Positions 1 through 7,034 of a stretch of 43,819 bases of DNA are shown piece by piece. Each line of letters begins with the position of its first letter. The first letter of the stretch is position 1. The position numbers and the translations under genes are program-made. This stretch comes from a virus: positions 1 to 43,819 of the IMG/VR virus record IMGVR_UViG_3300046820_000486; one strand, 5' to 3'. The notes beneath the pieces were generated by a model. The model searched no databases and was not told the DNA's origin. It worked only from the letters and a program-made list of their open reading frames with translations.

Positions 1-800
1 GGATTCTTACTATGATAACTGTGTGTACACATCCGATCCGCTTGAACTTGTGTATTAGCAAATAGTATGCACTTATCAGATATAGAATTAAACAGATTCT
101 TAGCGTATTGCTCTTTACTAGGATATGACATCATTGCTTTCATACGCATAACACGTAGCATGTGTTCTCCTACACCAGGATTACAATTCAATAATCTTTC
201 AGACCAATAGTTATAATCAGATAACTCACTGGACATGAATGTCTTACCAGTCTTTGTCTTCTTAGACATATTACGTCTAGGATCTAAAGGCAGCAGATGT
301 ACTACTATACTATAGTCATTTAGTATACCATCTTCGACAGCATTGTCGGTGATATACTCATATACTACAGGACAGAATTTACTAATCATCTTACCTTTCT
401 CAGAGTTCTTAATCTTTGGTGGTGTACCAGTTAATCCTATGATCTTACCGGTATACTTATCTAACCAATCTTGATGAGAGTATAGTAAGTTATGACACTC
501 ATCTGCATACACAGTATGATAGTTTAAACTTTGTTTGTTTAAAGATAGATACGTAGTAAAGTGAATGTGTGGTAATAGATGCTCGAGATTAAACTTCTTT
601 GCTTCGTCTTCCCAAGACTTTAATATCGCTAATTTAGGTGCCACAACAAGAAACATACGTCCAGGACGATAAGATCTCTCTATATGTTTTAACCCAATGA
701 GTGTCTTACCAACACCCATACTCACAGCAACAGTTGCTCTATTATAATCTTGTAGTATCTCAAGTGCTTCTTCTTGCACTTCTTCTTTCTTCTTACTCAT
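1..800 (-). CDS. SF2 DEAD/DEAH-type helicase, C-terminus beyond window edge
   Basis: Open leftward frame starting at the ATG at 800 (MSKKKEEVQEEALEILQ) and running off the left edge, so about 266 residues are visible. It has Walker A GVGKT near residue 27, the VVAPKLAILKSWEDE segment (motif Ia region), a DECH Walker B box, LTGTP (motif III), and the start of the second RecA lobe at KCILFANTQVQADRM. These are the ordered motifs of superfamily 2 helicases, most like the DEAD/SNF2-type helicases of phage replication modules. It should use ATP to move on or unwind DNA. The start overlaps the stop of the upstream gene by 8 bases, so it is translated in the same operon. The family is solid; the exact role (replication, recombination or branch migration) is not determined. 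Confidence 0.9.
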   Translation of the reverse strand, partial: MSKKKEEVQEEALEILQDYNRATVAVSMGVGKTLIGLKHIERSYRPGRMFLVVAPKLAILKSWEDEAKKFNLEHLLPHIHFTTYLSLNKQSLNYHTVYADECHNLLYSHQDWLDKYTGKIIGLTGTPPKIKNSEKGKMISKFCPVVYEYITDNAVEDGILNDYSIVVHLLPLDPRRNMSKKTKTGKTFMSSELSDYNYWSERLLNCNPGVGEHMLRVMRMKAMMSYPSKEQYAKNLFNSISDKCILFANTQVQADRMCTHSYHSKN

Positions 801-1101
801 AACTCCATACTTGTTTACATTGTTCTTTATTCATCTTAATAGTCTTGGAGAATTGCTGATACTCTTTGTTATCACCGTACATACGGTAGATATACAGTTC
901 AGCATACTCAGGTTCTTTAGCAGGAACACCTTCCGGATGATCACTACCAGCAAGATTAATAAGACGTTTAAGTTGATTATGAGAAACAGCACCACTAATA
1001 AATGCTGTGTGATACATGCAGTCTTTTACATTATTAAAGTAAACACGTACATCAACACCATAACCCCAAGGTTTCATCATTATTTCTTTAAACTTACTCA
1101 T
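793..1101 (-). CDS. Hypothetical protein in the helicase operon (102 aa)
   Basis: Unrecognised soluble protein of 102 residues. The N-terminal part (YGVDVRVYFNNVKDCMYHTAFISG) looks like alternating beta strands, followed by a helical HNQLKRLINLAG segment and a Tyr-rich ELYIYRMYGDNKEY strand. There is no signal peptide, membrane segment or Cys cluster. It overlaps the helicase start by 8 bases and the HNH gene stop by 4 bases (ATGA type), so translational coupling within the leftward replication operon is likely. That position suggests an accessory role in DNA metabolism, but no motif shows it. The rightward frame at 811-1167 is its antisense shadow. Confidence 0.75.
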   Translation of the reverse strand: MSKFKEIMMKPWGYGVDVRVYFNNVKDCMYHTAFISGAVSHNQLKRLINLAGSDHPEGVPAKEPEYAELYIYRMYGDNKEYQQFSKTIKMNKEQCKQVWSYE

Positions 1102-1511
1102 TCTTCTCTAGATTTAGATAGTTTTAGTTCTTTAGCTTCTACAGGATGTGTCTCAATCCAACCGTGACATAGTCTACATACAGCAAGGAACTCAGTATCA
1201 TCTAACATTAGATCTCCTGTTCTACCTTTCTTATGATGTATGTCAGTTGCATTGATTTGACATCCGGGAAGATGTGCTTGACAATAAGGATGGTTCTGTA
1301 AGTACTTAGTACGTAGTATAGAATACAACGCTTCAAGTTTTACTTGTTTAGAAGATCGAGGGGAAAGAGGTTTTTTACTAGTTGGTTTAGCGCTTTTCTT
1401 ACTTTTGTTATGGCAACTCCAGCAATTCTTGCAATATCTCTCTAACCCCTCTTTCTTCCAAATGTATTCTAATTGATTACAACCACTACACAGCTTCTTC
1501 TTCGCTTGCAT
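1098..1511 (-). CDS. HNH-type endonuclease with N-terminal Cys cluster
   Basis: 137 residues. An N-terminal zinc-binding-like cluster (C8, C11, C27, C30, C33) is followed by a basic Ser/Lys linker. The nuclease-like core has Cys pairs C77/C84 and C112/C115 around an ATDIHHKKGR element (H92, H93) and a closing CHGWIETHP element (H116, H122). This arrangement is the treble-clef HNH fold common in phage replication neighbourhoods, where such proteins are annotated as HNH or recombination endonucleases. It should bind metal and nick or cleave DNA. It overlaps the preceding 71-aa gene by 26 bases and the next gene by 4, so it belongs to the helicase operon. It lies as an ordinary operon member rather than as an insertion, which argues against a free-standing homing nuclease. 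Confidence 0.8.
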   Translation of the reverse strand: MQAKKKLCSGCNQLEYIWKKEGLERYCKNCWSCHNKSKKSAKPTSKKPLSPRSSKQVKLEALYSILRTKYLQNHPYCQAHLPGCQINATDIHHKKGRTGDLMLDDTEFLAVCRLCHGWIETHPVEAKELKLSKSREE

Positions 1512-1701
1512 GTACTTTTGCTTGACTAGTTATCAAAAGAGAACCATGACCGTATGTTCTACCATACTGACTATCTTCTGAAAGATCTGTAATCATACGA
1601 TCTGGTTGTTTAGCTAATGCTGCAAGTAATACCTTTTCGGTTTCTGTTTCTGGGGTAAGTACAAGTTGTGTCTTACCATTTACTATAAACGTAGTTTTCA
1701 T
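1486..1701 (-). CDS. Small conserved-looking protein (71 aa)
   Basis: Begins MKTTFIVNGKTQLVLTPETETEK, a two-strand beta-hairpin start followed by a helix (KVLLAALAKQ) and a GRTYGHGSLLIT strand. I recall similar short proteins in Bacteroidota phages but know no function. The ATG at 1701 overlaps the stop of the upstream gene (ATGA junction, 1698-1701), and its 3' end overlaps the HNH gene by 26 bases. It is therefore a coupled internal member of the leftward operon. No membrane, zinc or catalytic motif is visible. Confidence 0.75.
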   Translation of the reverse strand: MKTTFIVNGKTQLVLTPETETEKVLLAALAKQPDRMITDLSEDSQYGRTYGHGSLLITSQAKVHASEEEAV

Positions 1702-2009
1702 TCTTCTAAGTCTTTAAAGATTTCACTTATTTTTTCATACACTTCTGGAAGATTCTCTTGAATCATATCGACAATTGGTTCGAGTTTCTCTTGAATCTGT
1801 AAGCATACTTTATAATGAGGGGACTCTAGCATATCTGCTAGGTCCTCCTCATTCATATTTCTGAATACGGAAATGTAACCCACTTCTGGTATTTCAAGTT
1901 CATTGTATATTCCACGCTTTTCAAGGATTAAAGAATATGTTTCTATTCTTTTCTTGTTGCTCATGTATACAAAAAGAATCTCTTCATTTGTCAGACCGTG
2001 TAGTTCCAT
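1698..2009 (-). CDS. Hypothetical acidic helical protein (103 aa)
   Basis: Unrecognised, acidic and predicted mostly helical. The N-terminal MELHGLTNEEILFVYMSNKKRIETY resembles a short helical hairpin, and the C-terminal half (QIQEKLEPIVDMIQENLPEVYEKISEIFKDLEE) is amphipathic, with spacing suggesting a coiled coil or dimer helix. It starts inside a TAATGG junction with the 155-aa gene upstream and ends in an ATGA junction, so translation is coupled on both sides. Its placement in the helicase/HNH operon suggests a replication accessory factor or a small partner protein. This is positional inference only. Confidence 0.75.
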   Translation of the reverse strand: MELHGLTNEEILFVYMSNKKRIETYSLILEKRGIYNELEIPEVGYISVFRNMNEEDLADMLESPHYKVCLQIQEKLEPIVDMIQENLPEVYEKISEIFKDLEE

Positions 2010-2476
2010 TATTCACCAGTTAGTTGATAAAAATTAGTCGGTAGAATCTTTTCTTGGATAAGTTTCTGCACAATTTGTGTTTTACTTATACCCAATGACT
2101 TAAAATCTACTTTGCTAATGTACTGATCATCTGTTTCACCACCAAATTTTTCGTTTAGTTCTTTGACCAAACTACTATGATGAAATACAGTAGATAAAAC
2201 AGCACCCAACCACTGATCCGTCATCTCTTGTTTCCAGAGATTTAATACTTTTTGTGCTCGCTCATGCACCTTCTCAATCCTCCGTTTCTTATCCCAATGC
2301 ATCTTCTCAAGCTCCTCTTTCTGATACACAGAAAGTCCAAATAACGCGCGCTTGTACAAGAAGTTTTGATAAGAATTGAATGGATCCTTTTCAAACTGAA
2401 TCTTCTTAAAAGAAGTACCATACTTCTGATAATGACTCAATTTCCCGTCGTAAACAACCTTTTGATACTTGTTCAT
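2009..2476 (-). CDS. Hypothetical protein, first gene of the replication operon (155 aa)
   Basis: Starts MNKYQKVVYDGKLSHYQKYG. A long basic helical middle (EELEKMHWDKKRRIEKVHERAQKVLNLWKQEM) is followed by a C-terminal DFKSLGISKTQIVQKLIQEKILP segment that reads like a helix-turn-helix-sized three-helix unit. The richness in Lys and Trp fits a nucleic-acid or protein-binding role, but I do not recognise the family. It is the promoter-proximal gene of the overlapping set running to the left edge. A strong terminator at 2504-2539 separates it from the next gene upstream, so its promoter should lie between about 2480 and 2505. The leader before the ATG contains AAAACCAAAATCAATT. Confidence 0.75.
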   Translation of the reverse strand: MNKYQKVVYDGKLSHYQKYGTSFKKIQFEKDPFNSYQNFLYKRALFGLSVYQKEELEKMHWDKKRRIEKVHERAQKVLNLWKQEMTDQWLGAVLSTVFHHSSLVKELNEKFGGETDDQYISKVDFKSLGISKTQIVQKLIQEKILPTNFYQLTGE

Positions 2477-2503
2477 AATTGATTTTGGTTTTAAAATTTA
2501 CAT

Positions 2504-2539
2504 AAAAAGATAAGGGGGAACATACGCTCCCCCTATCTC
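2504..2539 (-). terminator. Intrinsic terminator after the 2557-3024 gene
   Basis: On the minus strand AGATAGGGGGA pairs with TCCCCCTTATCT around an 8-base loop (one bulge), followed directly by TTTTT. This is a classical rho-independent hairpin with a U tract. It separates the 155-aa gene upstream from the helicase operon. Confidence 0.85.
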
Positions 2540-2556
2540 AACAACTAAAACATGAT

Positions 2557-3024
2557 TTACAGAGCAAACGACTCAGTAGCATCTTCCTGCTCTTTCTCAG
2601 TCAAATGAGATACAGCATTGCGGATAGCATCGAAGTTATTGTGTGCTACAAGCTCATCATTGTCACTACCATCCATATTGTAGAATGCTCTACGATAGAT
2701 AGGTTGACCATCTTGACAACATACTACGTTTGTAGTACCAGCAAACTTATAATCCTTCTCAGGATTTGTAGGATTGAATGCTTCCAATGATTCTTTAACT
2801 ACAATTTTACCTTGTAGTTCTTGACCATCAAAGAATCCCATAGATTTAAGAGTCTCAAACTCTCCCAACAACAAAGCGCTGACTGTTCCTCTCTTTAAGA
2901 AACCTTTCTTATTACAGAAAAAGCGATCTTGTTCTACACGAACATAACCTAAGTTACCATTTGCATTTGCGTTTACGACACTCCCGTCTTTTAACGCAGT
3001 TACTCTTACTTTAGAGTCTTTCAT
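2557..3024 (-). CDS. Possible ssDNA-binding-type phage protein (155 aa)
   Basis: 155 residues, mostly beta by appearance: VRVEQDRFFCNKKGFLKRGTVSALL, then GQELQGKIVVKESLEAFNP, and a GQPIYRRAFYNMDG strand, ending in a short helix and an acidic tail. Single-gene unit: the ATG at 3024 follows an AT-rich leader (AATTAAATAACAATT) nearly identical to that before the gene at 4039, and a strong terminator follows. The pattern (GKIVVKES plus a GxPIYR strand plus an acidic tail) recalls abundant replication-module proteins of Bacteroidota phages, possibly OB-fold ssDNA binders. Weak echoes occur in the proteins at 7982 and 8768. Function is a guess; the gene itself is secure. Confidence 0.75.
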   Translation of the reverse strand: MKDSKVRVTALKDGSVVNANANGNLGYVRVEQDRFFCNKKGFLKRGTVSALLLGEFETLKSMGFFDGQELQGKIVVKESLEAFNPTNPEKDYKFAGTTNVVCCQDGQPIYRRAFYNMDGSDNDELVAHNNFDAIRNAVSHLTEKEQEDATESFAL

Positions 3025-3053
3025 AATTGTTATTTAATTGAATTGGTTACAAA

Positions 3054-3077
3054 TAAAAAAGACTGATAATCAGTCTT
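3054..3077 (-). terminator. Terminator hairpin overlapping a stop codon
   Basis: Minus strand AAGACTGA pairs with TCAGTCTT (8 bp, 3-base loop) and runs into a T tract (3054-3060). The TGA stop of the upstream small gene (3070-3072) lies inside the stem, so termination begins within the coding end. Confidence 0.8.
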
Positions 3078-3342
3078 CAAAGTCTAGATGAATACCATCA
3101 TCTAATAGATCGGGAAACTCATCGGGAAAGAACTCCTCATAGTATGTTTCCACTCCTTCTTCATCTGTTTCTTCAAGATCCTCCGGTTTCTCGGATTGCT
3201 CTACTGATGAATACTTAAAAGGATTATGTACATGCTCACCAGCGTTAATTGCTATCAGAAATTGCAAGTCTTCTCTGGATAGATTGATAACATCTTCTAC
3301 CTCTAACCAAACTACTTTTCCTGTGGGAAGCTGATACAGCAT
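3070..3342 (-). CDS. Small acidic protein (90 aa)
   Basis: MLYQLPTGKVVWLEVEDVINLSREDLQFLIAINAGEHVHNPF followed by a very acidic tail rich in Glu and Asp (PEDLEETDEEGVETYYEEFFPDE region) ending LDFED. The frame could extend to a GTG at 3378, but the ATG at 3342 opens onto a well-formed domain and is preferred. The unusually acidic C-terminus suggests DNA mimicry or binding to a basic partner, but this is only an observation. Its own stop codon is embedded in a terminator hairpin. The family resembles small unannotated proteins of Bacteroidota phages. Confidence 0.7.
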   Translation of the reverse strand: MLYQLPTGKVVWLEVEDVINLSREDLQFLIAINAGEHVHNPFKYSSVEQSEKPEDLEETDEEGVETYYEEFFPDEFPDLLDDGIHLDFED

Positions 3343-3398
3343 AATCAAAGTTAGTGAAATACCAAACACTTGGTACACAGTAACTTAAATAATTTACA

Positions 3399-3593
3399 TT
3401 ATATAGCTAATGCTACAATACTTACTACTAAAGCAGTAACAGATATAAGGTATAAAGCAAGAATATGATTCTTACTAAACTCCCATATTTTAACGGTATT
3501 ATCAATTAATTCTACCATATTTTTAGCATTACTCTTCTTGTACGCTTCGAATGTGCCCATATACACGGCACGTTTGTCTTGACTTTCATTCAT
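3399..3593 (-). CDS. Tail-anchored small membrane protein (64 aa)
   Basis: The first about 40 residues are hydrophilic (MNESQDKRAVYMGTFEAYKK). The last about 22 (HILALYLISVTALVVSIVALAI) form one clear transmembrane helix at the extreme C-terminus, so the protein is tail-anchored with the N-terminus probably in the cytoplasm. The start overlaps the stop of the preceding gene (ATGA at 3590-3593), so the two are co-translated. Small early membrane proteins of this type in phages can act in superinfection exclusion or membrane remodelling. Nothing in the sequence decides this. Confidence 0.7.
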   Translation of the reverse strand: MNESQDKRAVYMGTFEAYKKSNAKNMVELIDNTVKIWEFSKNHILALYLISVTALVVSIVALAI

Positions 3594-4039
3594 ATTAATT
3601 CATCTAAATTAGGACGCACTAGTCCTATGGTTTTTACAACGTGGTCCATCTCTATGTTCCAACTAGCTATTATGTTTTCACCACTACTATTAACAGCAGG
3701 ATACTCAACTCTCATAGTTTGTGTATACTTATCTGTAGATTTGACGGTACATCTTACATGACTATTCTCATCTATGATACCTTGTTCTGTCATAGCATTC
3801 TCATCATATCTATATGAATAGAGATTATCTGTATGAACAATAATAGCATCACCTGGTGCATAAAGAGATTCATTAAAGACATATCCGTCTAATGATTTGA
3901 ATACTACATCTGTAATAGTACTATTACCAGACATCAATACTTCAGCTATCTGTTTGATACATATAGGGTTAAGATCCTTTAAGTGACTGGATAACTTAAT
4001 GGTAAGATAGTCTTCATCAACCTTTACGTTAAATGCCAT
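3590..4039 (-). CDS. Hypothetical protein (149 aa)
   Basis: MAFNVKVDEDYLTIKLSSHLKDLNP start; a helical ICIKQIAEVLMSGN segment is followed by a long beta-rich region (DVVFKSLDGYVFNESLYAPGDAIIVHTDNLYSY) and EYPAVNSSGENIIASWNIEMDHV. The APGDAIIV stretch resembles a small barrel turn. It is unrecognised, soluble, and the first gene of a two-gene leftward unit with the tail-anchored protein. The start lies 38 bp from the divergent metallophosphoesterase start, so the two share a short bidirectional promoter interval. Its leader (AATTAAATAACAAAATT) closely matches that of the gene at 3024. Confidence 0.75.
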   Translation of the reverse strand: MAFNVKVDEDYLTIKLSSHLKDLNPICIKQIAEVLMSGNSTITDVVFKSLDGYVFNESLYAPGDAIIVHTDNLYSYRYDENAMTEQGIIDENSHVRCTVKSTDKYTQTMRVEYPAVNSSGENIIASWNIEMDHVVKTIGLVRPNLDELI

Positions 4040-4077
4040 AATTTTGTTATTTAATTAAATTTTATTACCTTTACTAT
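4039..4077 (+). promoter_or_regulatory. Divergent promoter interval with TAnnTTTG box
   Basis: TAATTTTG at 4039-4046 fits the Bacteroidota -7 consensus TAnnTTTG for rightward transcription into the metallophosphoesterase 32 bp downstream. No good TTTG -33 box is seen. The leftward gene starts at 4039, so the interval serves both directions. Confidence 0.4.
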
Positions 4078-5085
4078 ATGGCTAGTAAACCTTCAAGGAA
4101 AGGAGATATTGTAAAATCTTACCTTTCTAAGCACAAAACAACTCCTGTTCTTACCCTTGCTAAACTAATTTACTCTGAAAAATCTGATCACTTTGCATCT
4201 ATAGAAGATGTTAGAAGTGTTATCAGATATCATACAGGATTAAAAGGTAAAGCGGATAAAAAAAAGATACAAGATTCAGAATTTGTTCGTGAGAAAACTT
4301 ACAATTATAATCCTTTTGAGGACATACCTAAATCTTATAAAGAAGAAAGTAAAGTACTCAAACTATCTCTTGCTTCACGTAGGATAGCTGTATTGTCAGA
4401 CATACACTTTCCATATCATGATGAGGAAGCACTGAAGATTACAATAGATTACTTGATTGAATACAAGCCGGATACAATAATTCTTAACGGAGATATCCTA
4501 GACTTCTATGGTCTATCAGCATTTGATAAAGACCCTAGTAAACCTAAGATGCGTGAAGAATTAGAACAGGGGAGATGGTTTATCTCTGCCATGAGAGAAA
4601 CCTTTCCTAACGCACTGATATACTATAAGATAGGTAACCATGAAATGCGTCTTGAACGCTGGTTAAAACTTAAAGCACCAGAATGGTTAGGAAATGAGGA
4701 GTTCGAGATACCAATCCTACTCAAGTTTGGAGAGAACCGTGTCCACCTAGTGGAGAAGTTCACTACAATCAAAGCAGGTAATCTCAATATCATACACGGT
4801 CATGAATACAAAGGTGGTGGAACAGTAAATCCAGCACGTAATATGTATCTCAAGACCAAATCGTCCGTTATATGCGGACACTTTCACAGGAAATCAGAAT
4901 TCCTCACAACAGACATAGACGGTATAGTACATGGATCATGGTCAACCGGTTGCTTATGTGAACTTAATGCAGAGTATATGAATACTCATACAGATTGGGT
5001 TCATGGATTTGCAACAGTTGATGTGAACCAAGACGGTACCTTCTCTGTTAGTAACAAACTAATTAGTAACGGTAAAGTACTATAA
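4078..5085 (+). CDS. Calcineurin-like metallophosphoesterase with N-terminal helical domain
   Basis: 335 residues. Residues 1-95 form a helical domain (a helix-turn-helix-like region around DIVKSYLSKHKTTPVLTLAKLIY). The catalytic domain then shows all binuclear metal motifs in order: DIH (D108, H110), GDILD (138-142), GNHE (186-189), HGH (240-242) and GHFH (267-270). The enzyme should hydrolyse phosphoester bonds with two metal ions; the substrate could be nucleic acid, a cyclic or signalling nucleotide, or protein phosphate. Similar genes are common in Bacteroidota phages. It is rightward inside a leftward block and paired with the 76-aa gene 2 bp downstream, so it is a separate transcription unit. 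A cytoplasmic location is expected. Confidence 0.9.
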   Translation: MASKPSRKGDIVKSYLSKHKTTPVLTLAKLIYSEKSDHFASIEDVRSVIRYHTGLKGKADKKKIQDSEFVREKTYNYNPFEDIPKSYKEESKVLKLSLASRRIAVLSDIHFPYHDEEALKITIDYLIEYKPDTIILNGDILDFYGLSAFDKDPSKPKMREELEQGRWFISAMRETFPNALIYYKIGNHEMRLERWLKLKAPEWLGNEEFEIPILLKFGENRVHLVEKFTTIKAGNLNIIHGHEYKGGGTVNPARNMYLKTKSSVICGHFHRKSEFLTTDIDGIVHGSWSTGCLCELNAEYMNTHTDWVHGFATVDVNQDGTFSVSNKLISNGKVL

Positions 5086-5087
5086 CA

Positions 5088-5318
5088 ATGGCAACTTACA
5101 TTAAAGCCGGATTATTCAATCCACCTGGTTTACACGAGGATGAAGAATATATCCAACCAATGGTTTACATAGATGAAGAGAAAATACAAGTACTCAACGA
5201 AGATGATAATCTTGTAGTTCAATTCACATATGAAGAACTCAGAGGTTTAATGGCGATAATGGCAGCTGAACAAGAGAAACAACACTTGTTTATCAAAGCG
5301 TCAGCAAAGAATAATTAA
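5088..5318 (+). CDS. Small acidic protein downstream of the metallophosphoesterase (76 aa)
   Basis: MATYIKAGLFNPPGLHEDEEYIQPMVYIDEEKIQVLNED, then an amphipathic helix (FTYEELRGLMAIMAAEQEKQH). Unrecognised, acidic and soluble. The start is 2 bp after the metallophosphoesterase stop, so the two form one operon and the small protein may be a partner of the enzyme. Its 3' end overlaps the end of the convergent leftward gene at 5293 by 26 bp, leaving no room for a dedicated terminator. Confidence 0.7.
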   Translation: MATYIKAGLFNPPGLHEDEEYIQPMVYIDEEKIQVLNEDDNLVVQFTYEELRGLMAIMAAEQEKQHLFIKASAKNN

Positions 5319-6057
5319 AGGATATCTCCTCTCCAAGTTTGTCGTTATAACTTCTAAGTTCATCTTTAGATAGATTAAAATCAACCTTTAAATCTAATGC
5401 TAAACATCTATTAGATAGCTCAGTATAAAAAAATGCGTGTCTATTTAAGGTACCTGTAATATAACCATTTACTATGGGTTCTACAGATTTAGCAATAGAG
5501 AATAACGGTATGAAATTAGAAAGAAAGTCACCGTTTTTGTTTAACCTTATTAAGAAAGCATGTAACATTTCTGGTGTCATATCACTATTCTTTAACCAAG
5601 GTTTACTCTTAATGAATGCTTTACATAGTTCAGTAGGATCTGTAATCTTCTTACTGAATATCTTACCGAACATAGTAGCAGTCATCAAAGACTTAATAGG
5701 ATAAAAGATAGGTTCTAACCATTCATCACCCGTGTAGTTTATTACTTTACCCCACGTATAGTCACTAAATGAGTTCGGTACACTCTTATACCAGAACTTA
5801 AACTTCTTGGTAGTCTTATCATAGGTAAAACCTTCTGTCTGTTTATCTGTTTGGGACCACGCTTTACCATTATTAAACCTAATATTCCTACCTTCATTAC
5901 CTAAACACAGTTTGGTATCATCTTCATAGATGAAAGAATAACGTGAACAGTATGAACCACGATTAGTATAATACTCTAATCTCTGACGTTTAGGACTGAA
6001 TGTAAAGAACTCACTGTGTTTATCTACAGTCTCTTGACCAATAATAACTTCTCTCAT
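5293..6057 (-). CDS. Hypothetical protein (254 aa)
   Basis: Unrecognised. The N-terminal half (residues 1-125) is rich in aromatic residues and beta strands (EFFTFSPKRQRLEYYTNRGSY, KKFKFWYKSVPNSFSDYTWG). The C-terminal half is helical (LMTATMFGKIFSKKITDPTELCKAFIKSKPWL; FLIRLNKNGDFLSNFIPLFSIAK). There is no signal peptide or clear membrane helix. It follows the 122-aa gene by 1 bp, so the two are a coupled pair. The Trp/Tyr-rich N-terminus and helical C-terminus slightly recall PcfJ-like accessory proteins seen in crAss-like phages, but I cannot support that name. Confidence 0.75.
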   Translation of the reverse strand: MREVIIGQETVDKHSEFFTFSPKRQRLEYYTNRGSYCSRYSFIYEDDTKLCLGNEGRNIRFNNGKAWSQTDKQTEGFTYDKTTKKFKFWYKSVPNSFSDYTWGKVINYTGDEWLEPIFYPIKSLMTATMFGKIFSKKITDPTELCKAFIKSKPWLKNSDMTPEMLHAFLIRLNKNGDFLSNFIPLFSIAKSVEPIVNGYITGTLNRHAFFYTELSNRCLALDLKVDFNLSKDELRSYNDKLGEEISFNYSLLTL

Positions 6058-6058
6058 A

Positions 6059-6427
6059 TTAAAAATCTACATCTGGGTTAAACTTTGTAATCTCTGGGTC
6101 TATCACTTCAACAGCAGACGCGGGTAACTCTACCTTCTCTCTACTGGTATATTGCTCGTTATATGATTTAATAACAATACAATCTAACAGAGTAGTTCCA
6201 TAGTCACCTACGGTGCCTGACGGTAACACAACAATCACCATCAAATAAACAGGAGTTGGGTCACCTGTGGGAAACCATTTTACAGTAGCATAATGATATT
6301 TATCTTGCATATCATAATACCATTGCTCTTGTGTTTCAATCCACGCAATGTACTCTGCTTCACCTTGTGCTTCTAAAAACGCTTGCTCTTGCAAGTACGC
6401 AGCATAATTTTCTTCTGAATTAAACAT
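6059..6427 (-). CDS. Hypothetical protein (122 aa)
   Basis: The N-terminus MFNSEENYAAYLQEQAFLEAQGEAEYIAWIETQ is a strongly helical, acidic, Tyr-rich segment, probably a coiled coil. The second half is beta-like (HYATVKWFPTGDPTPVYLMVIVVLPSGTVGDYG). Family unknown. It is the first gene of a two-gene leftward unit with the 254-aa gene. A hairpin at 6464-6491 separates it from the gene upstream. The leader before the ATG contains TTAACCAATTAAAACAACTAACT. Confidence 0.75.
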   Translation of the reverse strand: MFNSEENYAAYLQEQAFLEAQGEAEYIAWIETQEQWYYDMQDKYHYATVKWFPTGDPTPVYLMVIVVLPSGTVGDYGTTLLDCIVIKSYNEQYTSREKVELPASAVEVIDPEITKFNPDVDF

Positions 6428-6463
6428 AGTTAGTTGTTTTAATTGGTTAATAAGAATAGTATA

Positions 6464-6491
6464 TTAGGACCCGATGTTACTCGAGTCCTAA
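6464..6491 (-). terminator. Stem-loop after the 6495-6962 gene
   Basis: TTAGGAC at 6464-6470 pairs with GTCCTAA at 6485-6491, with an inner CGA/TCG pair. It sits 3 bp past the TAA stop. It lacks a real U tract, so it could also be a processing or stability element. Confidence 0.5.
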
Positions 6492-6494
6492 ATA

Positions 6495-6962
6495 TTACGC
6501 AAGTTTAGATAGACTATATACTCTCTTTACTACAAGACCCATATCAGTGTCAAGATTGAAAGTATCTTTCTTCTCAATAAGATAACCTGGAAAATGCTCA
6601 CTCAATCTACCAGAGATTTCATCTTCATTATCAAACTCATTGTCACCCCATCTCAATGCCATAGAGCATCCGAGTTCTTCTGACGTATGATTAACACCAT
6701 CAGTTGAGGGGAAATAATACGTTTCAGACATATAGAATGACGTAGATGCTATGATATGGAATCTACTTTCATTCAGAATTGAATCGTTGAAACTTGTATA
6801 ATCATCATCGTGATCTTCTTCTTGATCATCTTCTGGATGATAACTCGGGTCTTCAAGATCTTCATAATATGAGATCATTTCTAATCTTACATGTGATGTT
6901 AGTTGATTAACATCTGTCTCTAATACCATAGGGTACTTCTCTAAAAATTCTTTTGTTGTCAT
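6495..6962 (-). CDS. Hypothetical acidic protein (155 aa)
   Basis: Begins MTTKEFLEKYPMVLETDVNQLTSHVRLEM. The frame extends upstream to 7034, but the ATG at 6962 follows an AACCAACACA leader like those of other genes here and gives a natural N-terminus. A very acidic loop (YEDLEDPSYHPEDDQEEDHDDD) lies at about residues 36-57. It is followed by a beta-rich domain (FHIIASTSFYMSETYYFPSTDG) and ends RVYSLSKLA. Function unknown. It is the last coding sequence before the long non-coding structured stretch, which may supply its 5' leader. Confidence 0.7.
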   Translation of the reverse strand: MTTKEFLEKYPMVLETDVNQLTSHVRLEMISYYEDLEDPSYHPEDDQEEDHDDDYTSFNDSILNESRFHIIASTSFYMSETYYFPSTDGVNHTSEELGCSMALRWGDNEFDNEDEISGRLSEHFPGYLIEKKDTFNLDTDMGLVVKRVYSLSKLA

Positions 6963-7034
6963 TGTGTTGGTTATTAATTGATTTCTGTTTGTTTGCCCCT
7001 CTGCACTCAGTTGTAATAGATAGTTAGACCTCAT

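Noticed and set aside
811-1167. 118-codon rightward open frame
   Set aside because: Antisense to two coupled leftward genes; product is a Phe/Ile/Thr-rich shadow with no leader.
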